Of a DNA stretch of 64,000 nt, positions 8,250 to 15,216 are shown piece after piece. Position 1 is the stretch's first letter; each line of letters begins with the position of its first letter. The DNA lies in assembly GCF_020026305.1 (NCBI RefSeq), contig NZ_CP075691.1, positions 8,611,415 through 8,675,414 of the forward strand, in the 5' to 3' direction. The position numbers were made by a program, and so were the translations under genes. The notes below the pieces were generated by a model. It did no database searches. It saw only the letters and a program-made list of their open reading frames with translations, and was not told the DNA's origin. This DNA is from Streptomyces sp. 135 (lineage in GTDB: Bacteria; Actinomycetota; Actinomycetes; Streptomycetales; Streptomycetaceae).

Positions 8250-8942
8250 TCAGTCGCCGGCGTCCCGGCACTCCACGTGACCCCAGCCGTGCGCGTTCTT
8301 CGCGATCTTCTCCCCGGCGGCGTACGGCTGCCCGCAATGGCAGCGGCCGGGGAACTTGGCCTTGATCACGGGGCCCGGGCCGCTCTTCTTCGCGCGGGCG
8401 GCGGTCTTCTTGGGGGCGCGGCTCGCGGGGGAGGCGGTCATCCGCTCCGCGCGCGGCTCGGGGATCTCCGGCGCGCCGTGGGCGGTGCCGGCGGGCTGCT
8501 GGGTCGTCGCGGCGTCGCTGGCCGCGACGTCGGCGATCGCGTTGAGGTGGTCGCCGTCCACCTGGTGGGCGGCGACGTGCCGGAACGTCACGGCGCGCCC
8601 CTGCAACAGCGCGTCGATGCGTACGACGATGTCCTTGTTGGCGACCGGCTTCTTCGCGGCGGTCAGCCAGCCGTTGCGCTTCCAGGAGGCGATCCACTTG
8701 GTGACCGCGTTCATCGCGTACTGACTGTCCATCCGCACTTCGAGCGGCACCGCCGGGTCCGTGGACTCCAACAGTTCGGCCAGCGCGGTCAGTTCGGCCA
8801 CGTTGTTCGTCGAGTGGCCGAGCGGACCGGCCTCCCAGCGCTGAGGGCGACCCTCGGCGTCGGCGACGACCCAGGCCCAGGCCGCGGGCCCGGGATTCTT
8901 CTTGGCCGCTCCGTCACAGGCGGCAATGATCAAATCAGACAT
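8250..8942 (-). CDS. Type 1 ribonuclease H domain protein with C-terminal zinc-binding motif
   Basis: The first ~150 residues form an RNase HI domain with the acidic catalytic set visible: AACDGAAKKNPG (Asp), NNVAELTAL (Glu), RMDSQYAMNAV (Asp) and DHLNAIAD (last Asp). It should cut RNA in RNA-DNA hybrids. A linker rich in Ala, Lys and Pro (about residues 150-195) leads to a C-terminal element GRCHCGQPYAAGEKIAKNAHGWGHVEC, whose CxC...HxxC spacing suggests one zinc site. Housekeeping RNase HI is about 150 aa, so the tail is an addition and could bind nucleic acid. ATG 8942 follows a G-rich stretch with very short spacing, so the start is less certain than the family. Confidence 0.82.
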   Translation of the reverse strand: MSDLIIAACDGAAKKNPGPAAWAWVVADAEGRPQRWEAGPLGHSTNNVAELTALAELLESTDPAVPLEVRMDSQYAMNAVTKWIASWKRNGWLTAAKKPVANKDIVVRIDALLQGRAVTFRHVAAHQVDGDHLNAIADVAASDAATTQQPAGTAHGAPEIPEPRAERMTASPASRAPKKTAARAKKSGPGPVIKAKFPGRCHCGQPYAAGEKIAKNAHGWGHVECRDAGD

Positions 8943-9025
8943 CCCCCGATGATTTCATCCGCCGCCCGGAGCCGGGACGCCGGACACCCCCGCGGCGCTC
9001 GGGCGTCGCCCGGGACCGGCTGACT

Positions 9026-10144
9026 TCACAGGGGGAGGCTTCCGCGCTGGGCCAGCGTCCACAGTTCCAGGTACGCCCGCTGGATGAAGCCGCCGGACAG
9101 CGACGGGCTCGTGTTCGCCAGGGCGGCGAAGGCGATCCGCGTCTGGGGACTGAAACCCGCGAAGCAGGTGAAGCCCCGGGTGCCGCCGGAGTGGTGGTAG
9201 AGGTCGTGGCCGGGGCGGGGCCTGATGTTCCAGACCAGGGCGATCCGCGTGCCGGCGCCCGGCAGCGCGATGCGGGGCACGGTGACGTCGGTGAGCGCGG
9301 CCCGCAGCGTCCCGGGAACACCCGGTGGTACGGCCCCGGGGGCGCAGAGGCAGTCCAGGACCGTCAGCAGGTCCCGGGCGCTGGACCGCACGGCCCCCGC
9401 ACCCGCCATGGTGGCCATCTGCCAGCTGGGGCGCGCCCTGCCGTGCCAGTAACCGGTGGCCTGCGGCTGGTCGGCGGCGCAGCTGGTGCGGGTCAGGCCG
9501 AGCGGGTCGAGCACGCGTTCGGCGAGCAGCGGGGCGAAGGCGCCGCCGGGACCGTGGGCGGCGCGGACCAGCAGCTCACCGAGCAGCCCGACCCCGTAGT
9601 TGGAGTAGCGCACCCGCATGCCCGGCGCGGCCCGCGGCCGGGTGCGGGCGAGGGCGTCGAGCAGCGCCTCGGGGGAGAAGCCCGCGTACGGATTGCTGAA
9701 CCAGGTGGGCACGCCGCTGCGCAGAAAGCCGGGGGGCAGCCGGGGCAGGCCCGAGGTGTGGGTGGCGAGGTGGAGGAGGGTGATGGGGGAGCCCCGCAGG
9801 TGCGGGAGCGCGGAGCGGGGCAGGAAGCGGCTGAGGGGATCGGTGTACGCGACCTCGCCGCGCGCGACCATCTCGGCCAGGAGCAGCGCGGTGAACGTCT
9901 TGGTGAGCGACCCGATCTCGAAGCGGGTGTCGGCGTCGGCGGGCGTGCCGCCGCGCAGCGCGGTCTCGCCGGTGGCGAGGACGACGTGCTCGGGGCCGCG
10001 CCGGACGGCGAGCGCCACGGTGCTCGCGCCGGGCGCGGCCCCGCGCAGGGCCGCGAGGGTGTCGGCGGCCCAGGTGGGGCTGCCTTGGGCTGTCACAGGC
10101 TCCGCCCGGTAGTGGGCGGCGCGCCGGAGAGCACGGGGTCTCAC
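9026..10144 (-). CDS. Serine hydrolase of the beta-lactamase/penicillin-binding protein fold
   Basis: A class C beta-lactamase-like hydrolase (372 aa from GTG 10144). The SxxK motif is SLTK at about residues 79-82, the second motif is YSN in VRYSNYGVGLLGEL, and HSGG in LYHHSGGTRGF stands for the KTG box. No signal peptide is evident, so a cytoplasmic esterase or peptidase role is likelier than cell-wall work. The start codon overlaps the stop of the upstream gene (GTGA), making it the last member of the four-gene coupled operon led by the peptide gene at 12094. An internal GTG at 10096 is an alternative. As the only recognisable enzyme of the operon it could process or modify the peptide product; that is inference. 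Confidence 0.85.
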   Translation of the reverse strand: MRPRALRRAAHYRAEPVTAQGSPTWAADTLAALRGAAPGASTVALAVRRGPEHVVLATGETALRGGTPADADTRFEIGSLTKTFTALLLAEMVARGEVAYTDPLSRFLPRSALPHLRGSPITLLHLATHTSGLPRLPPGFLRSGVPTWFSNPYAGFSPEALLDALARTRPRAAPGMRVRYSNYGVGLLGELLVRAAHGPGGAFAPLLAERVLDPLGLTRTSCAADQPQATGYWHGRARPSWQMATMAGAGAVRSSARDLLTVLDCLCAPGAVPPGVPGTLRAALTDVTVPRIALPGAGTRIALVWNIRPRPGHDLYHHSGGTRGFTCFAGFSPQTRIAFAALANTSPSLSGGFIQRAYLELWTLAQRGSLPL

Positions 10145-11073
10145 CGCGCGCCCGCCGCCTCGCCCAGCGTGCGGGAGACCGCGAGGGTTCCCGCGACCGC
10201 TGCCACGACGGCGGTGTGCTGGTGCTCCGCGAAGCGCCGCTCGGGATCGTCGGCGACGGGTCCGCCGTCACGGGGCACGAGGCCGTCCGCGTGCTGCACC
10301 CGGGCCAGCCGCTCCCAGTCCGCGGGGTCGCAGTACGGGTCCTTGAGACAGCAGCCGACGATCATCAGCTCGATGACCAGGTCCCACTGTTCGATCTCGG
10401 CCCAGATGTCTATCCACACGGGCAGCCACATCGACACGTACTCGGTGAGGTCATCGGGCAGGCCCGTGGGGTTGCCGCCCCAGTCCGTGAGGTGGAAGAC
10501 GGCGTGGGTGGCGCAGTAGCCGGCCATCCAGTCGATGAGCCAGGGCTCGGGAGTGCCGCCGAGCCAGGTGGCGCGGGTCAAGGTCTCCCAGTCGTAGCCG
10601 TGGCCTCCCTCGTCGAGGCCCACGACACGGGCCACGTTCGCGACGGCGAGCCTGCGGTTGGGCAGGATCTCGACGCCCCGGAACGAACGCAGGGCGCTGG
10701 TGTGGGCGAGCAGCCGCTCCAGCGGTTCGTGGCGGAGGCCGCTGCGGGCGAAGGGCGCGTATGTCTCCATGGGGTCGGTCGTCATCGAGTGCCGCAGCAG
10801 CCGCTCGTAGAGCATGTCGCCGTTCCCGAACTGTCGCCAGCAGAACTCCATGAGCTCTCGGGCCATGCCCAGCGTGGTGCTGCCAGCGGCCGACTCGCGC
10901 AACACGAGCGAGGCGGCGAGGGCGGTCTCGCCGAGCGGTTTGTAGACGCTGTCCGGGTCGCCGAGGTCGGCGGTGGTGTCGGCGGGCAGCGCGCCGAGCT
11001 CGCGGTGCGTGTGGAGCCAGGCCACGGCCTTGGTGCTCACCTGATGCGCGTTCTGCGTCACGGACGCCGTCAT
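10141..11073 (-). CDS. Conserved-looking all-helical protein of unknown function
   Basis: A 310-residue protein I cannot assign with confidence. It looks entirely helical and soluble, with conserved-looking blocks AVAWLHTHRELG, ELMEFCWRQFGNGDMLYERL, the histidine-containing CATHAVFHLTDWG and a long acidic-aromatic stretch LPVWIDIWAEIEQWDLVIEL followed by CCLKDPYC. The N-terminal layout recalls proteins annotated only as domains of unknown function in Streptomyces. The blocks are compatible with a helical toroid or a metal site (His/Asp/Cys), but no catalytic motif is diagnostic. Its ATG overlaps the stop of the gene before it (ATGA) and its stop overlaps the hydrolase start (GTGA), so it works with the peptide operon. 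Confidence 0.8.
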   Translation of the reverse strand: MTASVTQNAHQVSTKAVAWLHTHRELGALPADTTADLGDPDSVYKPLGETALAASLVLRESAAGSTTLGMARELMEFCWRQFGNGDMLYERLLRHSMTTDPMETYAPFARSGLRHEPLERLLAHTSALRSFRGVEILPNRRLAVANVARVVGLDEGGHGYDWETLTRATWLGGTPEPWLIDWMAGYCATHAVFHLTDWGGNPTGLPDDLTEYVSMWLPVWIDIWAEIEQWDLVIELMIVGCCLKDPYCDPADWERLARVQHADGLVPRDGGPVADDPERRFAEHQHTAVVAAVAGTLAVSRTLGEAAGAR

Positions 11074-11915
11074 GGGGTCTCCAGGTTCAGGGCGAGCAGA
11101 CGGGCGGCGATCGCGACGTCGAGCGCGAGCCGCGGTCCGCCGCCGTGCAGGCGGAGGTGTTCGACCAGGGGCGCGGGGTCGAAGGGGACGGACACACCCT
11201 CGGCGCTCAGCAGTGCGAGCCAGCGCACGATCCGGGCGGCGGTGGGGAAGTCACGGCGCAGCACGGCCCGGACGGCGCCGCGCGCGAGGGCGAGCGGGGC
11301 GGCGCGTGCGGCGTCCTGGACCGCCCCTTCGAGCCCCGGCAGGGCGAGGGGTGAGAGCTGCCCCATACGGACGGACCAGCGCTGCCAGCCCGTATCGATG
11401 CCCGCTGCGTGGGCGCTTGCGGTGGCCGGACCGTGCTCCGGCTCGGAGAGCGCGGGGGCCCCGGCGGGCTGCGGCGCGAGCACACCCCCGCCCAACTGGG
11501 GACCGGGCGCGTCGTCCGTGCCGAGCACGTCGACCGGCTCGGCGGTCGCGGCCGGGTCGGTGAAGCGGGCGAGCAGCGTGGCCGTGGCCCAGTCCCGCCA
11601 GGCGACGAGCCAGGGCTCGGCGGCACCTTCCGGTGGCGGGGGAGGCGTGCTCACCGCGGGCGGGAACACCGCGAAGGACTGCGTGACCGCCGCAGCGTCC
11701 TGCGGAGAGAAGACCGTGTCGCCCAGCAGACAGGGGGCGAAGAGGTCGGCGCCGACGACGCGGATGGCGGCGAGGGCCGCCTTGGGGTCGTCGGCGCTCT
11801 CGACGTGCTCCGCGACCATGGCCGTGCCCCCGATGCCACGGAGGGCATCGAGGGCACGAAGAGCCAGGTCGGCCGCCGACGCAGCGTAAGCGGTCTGCGA
11901 CTGATCGGGGCTCAC
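11070..11915 (-). CDS. Protein of unknown function in the peptide operon
   Basis: A 281-residue protein without a recognised family. The N- and C-terminal thirds are helical and rich in Ala and Leu (AASAADLALRALDALRGIGG; LALDVAIAARLLALNLETP). The middle contains a Pro-rich break (PPAVSTPPPPPEG) and the segment EPWLVAWRDWATATLLARF. No signal peptide, membrane span or nucleotide-binding motif is seen. It starts with GTG 11915 inside the stop of the small peptide gene (GTGA) and ends in an ATGA overlap with the next gene, so it should be made in step with the peptide. A binding or scaffold role for the peptide is possible but unproven. Confidence 0.75.
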   Translation of the reverse strand: MSPDQSQTAYAASAADLALRALDALRGIGGTAMVAEHVESADDPKAALAAIRVVGADLFAPCLLGDTVFSPQDAAAVTQSFAVFPPAVSTPPPPPEGAAEPWLVAWRDWATATLLARFTDPAATAEPVDVLGTDDAPGPQLGGGVLAPQPAGAPALSEPEHGPATASAHAAGIDTGWQRWSVRMGQLSPLALPGLEGAVQDAARAAPLALARGAVRAVLRRDFPTAARIVRWLALLSAEGVSVPFDPAPLVEHLRLHGGGPRLALDVAIAARLLALNLETP

Positions 11916-12094
11916 TTGTCCTTCGGCTCCTTCGGCTCCTTCGGCGAAAGAAGCAGCAGCGCCAGAAGCTGGCCCTGAGCCTGCGGGCTGTACGTCGGCG
12001 CGTCACTCAGGTCGGTCTCCGGCTCCACCATTGTCGTGCCGAGTGCCGTGACATCCGTCGGAGTGACGAGAATCGCTGTGTGCTGAGCAAGCAT
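11912..12094 (-). CDS. Small 60-residue peptide heading a translationally coupled operon (candidate precursor peptide)
   Basis: Starts MLAQHTAILVTPTDVTALG and ends LLALLLLSPKEPKEPKDK. ATG 12094 is preceded by a perfect AGGAGG 4 nt away, the best ribosome site of the operon; an extended start at 12145 is unnecessary. The peptide has three parts: a Thr/Val-rich N-terminal half, an acidic middle (EPETDLSDAP) and a hydrophobic leucine run followed by a Lys-Glu-Pro repeat tail encoded by 9-bp direct repeats. There is no Cys, and Ser and Thr are concentrated in the first two thirds. Gene position (first, strongest translation, three coupled partners) resembles precursor genes of ribosomal natural products, but no known modifying enzyme class is present. 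A structural or regulatory peptide is the main alternative. Confidence 0.7.
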   Translation of the reverse strand: MLAQHTAILVTPTDVTALGTTMVEPETDLSDAPTYSPQAQGQLLALLLLSPKEPKEPKDK

Positions 12095-12653
12095 TATGCC
12101 TCCTCGAAGGAGAAAGTCGTCGTCACTATGTCCAGTGACGCCCACCCTCGGACTAGTTTAGGGCAATTCGCCTGCCTTGTCCGCTTAGTTCAAATCGTGT
12201 GCAGTCGAGTAAGGGTGTACATACCGTCAGTCGCGGCGTCAGCCACGCCTTTCGCGGTACGTGAGTCGGGCCTCCGCGCGGTTCGGGATGGGGTTGCGTG
12301 CATCCGGTCTTCGGGTGGGGGCGGGCATCTGTGCCGCGCCAAGAAGACTCGTGGGGCGGCGAGTTGGCGTCCCGTGCGTGCCCGTACGTATGCTCAGGAC
12401 CCGGCGTGTGGGAAGTGCGACAACATGCCCCATTTTCGTCGGGAGTTGGGGACACCGACACCCAACGCCCCCTGCGGAGCGGCATGGAGGGTACCGCGCG
12501 GCACCGATCGGGCCGAGCAGGCATGACCGTAGCTCGTCGCCGTCACCCCTTGGTCCACGTGACGCGGTGCTTCGACGCGACCACGCACAGCCGAACGGCC
12601 TACCGGCGGAAATTCCCTACCGCGGCGGCCCGAAAGCGCGGAGACTCGCGGTC
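12095..12653. other. 559-bp intergenic region between the peptide operon and the TOPRIM gene
   Basis: Divergent control region. The first ~150 bp are relatively AT-rich (TAGTTTAGGGCAATT, TTCAAATCG) and should hold the peptide operon promoter. The rest is GC-rich with open frames but none with a ribosome site plus convincing protein composition. I see no RNA gene. Confidence 0.5.
12122..12139 (-). promoter_or_regulatory. Inverted repeat upstream of the peptide gene, possible operator
   Basis: GTCACT/AGTGAC arms (6 bp) around a 6-nt centre lie 28 bp before the peptide ATG and just upstream of its ribosome site. The flanking DNA is clearly poorer in GC than the genes, as expected of a control region. 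Regulator unknown. Confidence 0.4.
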
Positions 12654-13271
12654 ATGACCGACATGGGGGCGTTCCGTGAGGCGATCATCGCGTGGGCGGC
12701 CGGAGGCGCCGACGACCGGGCACGGGAGCTGGCCGCGACGCTGCCCGTACGGGCAGTGGTCCTGCTCGAAGGGCCGAGCGACGCGGCGGCGGTCGACGCG
12801 CTGGCCGCGAGCCGGGGCCGCGACCTGGCGGCCGAAGGGATCTGCGTCCTGCCGATGGGCGGCGCGATGAGCGTCGGCCGCTTCGCCGGCCTCCTCGGGC
12901 CGACCGGCCTCGGCCTGCGCCTCACCGGCCTGTGCGACGAGGCGGAGCGTCCCTACTACGTCCGCGGCCTGGAGCGGGCCAGCGCGGCGGGGGAGAAGTT
13001 CTTCGTCTGCGCGGCGGACCTGGAGGACGAGCTGATCCGCGCGCTGGGCGTGACACGGGTGGCGGAGCTCGTCGAGGCGGAGGGCGACCTGCGCGCCCTG
13101 CGGACCTTCCTGAACCAGCCCGCGCAGCGCGAGCGCACTTCCCGGCAGCAGCTGCGGCGCTTCCTCGGCACGAAGAAGGGCCGCAAGATCCGCTACGGCC
13201 GCGTCCTCGTCGAGGCTCTCCCGCCCGAGCGCGTACCGGCCCCGCTCGACGACCTGCTCGCCAGCCTCTGA
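12654..13271 (+). CDS. TOPRIM nucleotidyl transferase/hydrolase domain protein (OLD-like)
   Basis: A 205-residue protein carrying a TOPRIM fold like the C-terminal domain of OLD-family nucleases but without the ABC ATPase half. The conserved glutamate lies in VVLLEGPSDAAAVDALA and the acidic pair in FFVCAADLEDELI; VLPMGGAMSVGRFAGLL fits between them. TOPRIM domains cleave or join nucleic acid phosphodiesters with Mg2+. The C-terminus (RQQLRRFLGTKKGRKIRYGR) is basic. ATG 12654 with GGAG about 10 nt upstream is chosen; the frame is open far upstream but composition there is non-coding. Stand-alone members are common in Streptomyces and uncharacterised. Confidence 0.82.
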   Translation: MTDMGAFREAIIAWAAGGADDRARELAATLPVRAVVLLEGPSDAAAVDALAASRGRDLAAEGICVLPMGGAMSVGRFAGLLGPTGLGLRLTGLCDEAERPYYVRGLERASAAGEKFFVCAADLEDELIRALGVTRVAELVEAEGDLRALRTFLNQPAQRERTSRQQLRRFLGTKKGRKIRYGRVLVEALPPERVPAPLDDLLASL

Positions 13272-13368
13272 CCAGCCTCTGACCGCCTCACCGACGCCGT
13301 ACCCGGATCTCGTCCGATCCGGCCGCGCGTCAGCTGCCCGTCAGGGGCGGCGCGCACACTCGGCGGGC

Positions 13369-14049
13369 CACACCCACCTGGCCGACCCTCGGAAGCTCAC
13401 CGCACATCGACCCGCGCTGTTCCTTCAGTGGCACTACCGCTACTGCCTGCACGGCGTCCACGTCACGCGCGACATGCAGCGCGTCATCGAGACCGCCGGC
13501 ACCCGCGCACGCGCAGCGGGCCACGACTCCCTCGGCGAAGGGCTCGTCAAGCACGCCCGGGGCGAGACGGGTCACGACCTCCTGATGGTCGACGACGCCC
13601 GCTCCACCGCCTCTTTCCTGGGCGCCAAGGGCGGCGTCGTCCTGGACACCGAGGACATCCTGAAGAACGCGGCCGCGCTCGTCTCCGCCGCACGCTACAA
13701 CGCGCTGTTCGAGCGTCTCAGCGGAGGCGACGAGCCGGTGTGCACCGTCGCCGCGCTCTATGAGATGGAGCAGCTCTCGGCGGGCTTCGCCGTCGACCTC
13801 GTCGCCAATTGCAGGCGCACCATGGACGACGACCCCACGCGGTTCACCTTCCTCGACGAGCACGTCGTCGTGGACGTCGGCCACATCGCGCTGGACCGCC
13901 GCATGCTGGAAACGGCCCTGACCGACCGCCCGCAGCTGCTCGACGCAATGGTGGAGGCGGGCACCGAAGTGCTCGCCTCCTACGCGGGATTCGGGGGCGA
14001 GTGCCTCGAACTGGCCCGCGCTGACCTCGCCGCGGACGCGGGTCACTGA
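13369..14049 (+). pseudogene. 5'-truncated iron-containing redox enzyme (haem-oxygenase-like fold)
   Basis: Sequence similarity to the actinobacterial iron-containing redox enzyme family starts near 13372 (ADPRKLTAHRPALFLQWHYRYCLHGVHVTRDM) and runs to the stop at 14047. All ligand helices are present: the HGVH segment, KHARGETGHD, YEMEQLSAG and DEHVVVDVGH. However the in-frame DNA between the previous stop codon region and 13474 contains no ATG, GTG or TTG, and the first ATG (13474) falls inside the first ligand helix. Intact members are longer at the N-terminus. I infer that the 5' end was lost, perhaps by a deletion next to the TOPRIM gene, whose stop is only ~100 bp upstream. Translation from a rare codon or as a shortened form from 13474 cannot be excluded. 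Confidence 0.65.
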
Positions 14050-14121
14050 TTTCACCCGCGGTCCGCGGCGCCTAGTTCGCCGCCGACTGCCGAGGTCGGT
14101 GGCCGACCCGTTCCGGCGTCG

Positions 14122-14277
14122 CTACCAATAGTGCCGTCGGCCACCCACAGCGTGGCCGACGGAGCCGAGAACCCACAGGGCCGCACCGATGATGACCAAG
14201 ATGAGGCCGATCGTCCACAGGATGGAGATACCGGCCACGAGGCCGATGACGAGCAGGATGATTCCGAGTGCGATCAT
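14122..14277 (-). CDS. DUF6131-type small membrane protein
   Basis: A 51-residue protein starting MIALGIILLVIGLVAG and ending GHAVGGRRHYW. Two hydrophobic spans (about residues 3-20 and 23-40) with a short basic C-terminus make it an integral membrane peptide. It matches the small proteins named DUF6131 in actinobacteria, function unknown. GGAGGG 4 nt before ATG 14277 supports expression. It lies 77 bp downstream of the LPFR peptide gene on the same strand, so the two may be co-transcribed, in a neighbourhood of stress-type genes. Confidence 0.85.
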   Translation of the reverse strand: MIALGIILLVIGLVAGISILWTIGLILVIIGAALWVLGSVGHAVGGRRHYW

Positions 14278-14354
14278 TGGACCCTCCGAACCCTCTGACT
14301 GAATTCAAGTATGCGCCTTATGGCTGCTCGGCGACAGCGGTGCGGCGAGCCACC

Positions 14355-14483
14355 TCAGTGATGGCCGTGGGCGGTATCGGAAGCGCCGCCGAAGAGCCGC
14401 GCGATGGCACGGAACGGAAGCGTCACCACGGTGGCGATGGCGCCACCGATGGCGCGGAAAACGTCTGCAATGGCCTTCAGCAT
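14355..14483 (-). CDS. LPFR-motif small protein
   Basis: A 42-residue peptide starting MLKAIADVFRAIGG, with the diagnostic TLPFRAIARLFGG and a His-rich end (TAHGHH). The repeated amphipathic pattern suggests membrane association. NCBI-style annotation calls such sequences 'LPFR motif small protein'; no function is known to me. ATG 14483 has GGAGG 6 nt upstream. It probably heads a two-gene unit with the DUF6131 gene. Confidence 0.8.
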   Translation of the reverse strand: MLKAIADVFRAIGGAIATVVTLPFRAIARLFGGASDTAHGHH

Positions 14484-14736
14484 GTCTGACCTCCATGACA
14501 TCGCATCTCGGCTCGCAATTGATTAATTGCCGCACGGTGCTCAACAGGCTGTTGTCTACCTACCGGTTGCCCCGCGACCGCCGACAGAAACTCGTCGGTA
14601 TACGCGCCTGACACTCCTGCGAAGCCGTCCGAAAATTCTATGATTACCGCCCGTCCGAGAGGGCACAAGGGGACCGCCAAACGGCGAATCCCGCACCAGA
14701 ACAGCGATTCCTCGCCCCGGACGGAAGGATCACGAC

Positions 14737-14964
14737 GTGCTCAGGCCCCACCCCTCCTTCGTGCACGACCTGCTCGAGACCCACGCGACGCTGCGCGCCC
14801 GGCAGGCCCAGGAAGATTCCGCCGAGGTCCGCCGCCGGCTGGACGACGTCACGTACACGCTCTGCGTGTCCACCGGTACGCGCACCCTCGACGCGGCCCT
14901 CGTCTCGGCCCGCGCCCAGCTCACCGGGGTGGTCTCCCAGGCGGACTCCGGCCTGGCCGCCTGA
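14737..14964 (+). CDS. DUF5133 domain protein
   Basis: A 75-residue protein with the family hallmarks HPSFVHDLLETHATLRARQ, the helix EVRRRLDDVTYTLCVSTGT and the C-terminal LDAALVSARAQL. DUF5133 proteins are widespread small Streptomyces proteins without an assigned role, often near stress genes. GTG 14737 follows GGAAGGATC. The gene is followed by three direct repeats and a hairpin before the catalase gene. Confidence 0.85.
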   Translation: MLRPHPSFVHDLLETHATLRARQAQEDSAEVRRRLDDVTYTLCVSTGTRTLDAALVSARAQLTGVVSQADSGLAA

Positions 14965-14990
14965 GCGGCCGACGGCTCTTCCGCGGCGCC

Positions 14991-15041
14991 AAGGAGTTCT
15001 TCAGCAGCAAGGAGTTCTTCCGTAGCGGCAAGGAGTTCTTC
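14991..15041. repeat. Three direct copies of AAGGAGTTCTTC between DUF5133 and catalase genes
   Basis: Perfect 12-bp copies at 14991, 15009 and 15030 (spacings 18 and 21 bp). Two copies share a longer CAAGGAGTTCTTCCG context. The spacing is a multiple of three, so one plus-strand frame would read KEFF three times, but no start codon with a ribosome site opens that frame. They sit about 180-225 bp before the catalase ATG and just before a hairpin, and could be regulator sites or a remnant of a coding repeat. Confidence 0.6.
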
Positions 15042-15046
15042 CGTTT

Positions 15047-15075
15047 CGCCCCGTGGCCTTCGGGCACACGGGGCG
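15047..15075 (+). terminator. Strong hairpin after DUF5133 and the direct repeats
   Basis: CGCCCCGTG-GCC-TTCG-GGC-A-CACGGGGCG folds into a 12-bp stem with a stable TTCG tetraloop and a single bulged A. It lies 83 nt after the DUF5133 stop, so termination of that transcript is the simplest reading. A role in the catalase leader is possible. Confidence 0.6.
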
Positions 15076-15216
15076 GCAGCCGCAGGGCGAGCGAGGCAGC
15101 CGTCACCCGTGCCGTGCCACCGGAGCACGGCACCCCTGGACGGACGTATGCCTGTTTGGGCTCGACCTCCTGAGGCCATGGCTGTGACACCCCCCTCCCT
15201 CACAACTGGAGCACCC

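Noticed and set aside
12261..12653. N-terminal extension of the TOPRIM protein by 131 residues
   Set aside because: The added sequence is Arg/Pro-rich and unlike the family; ATG 12654 gives a protein beginning where TOPRIM proteins begin.
14921..15190. Minus-strand open frame with KNSL repeats opposite the KEFF repeats
   Set aside because: It exists only because of the 12-bp DNA repeats; no start signal, and it crosses the hairpin.
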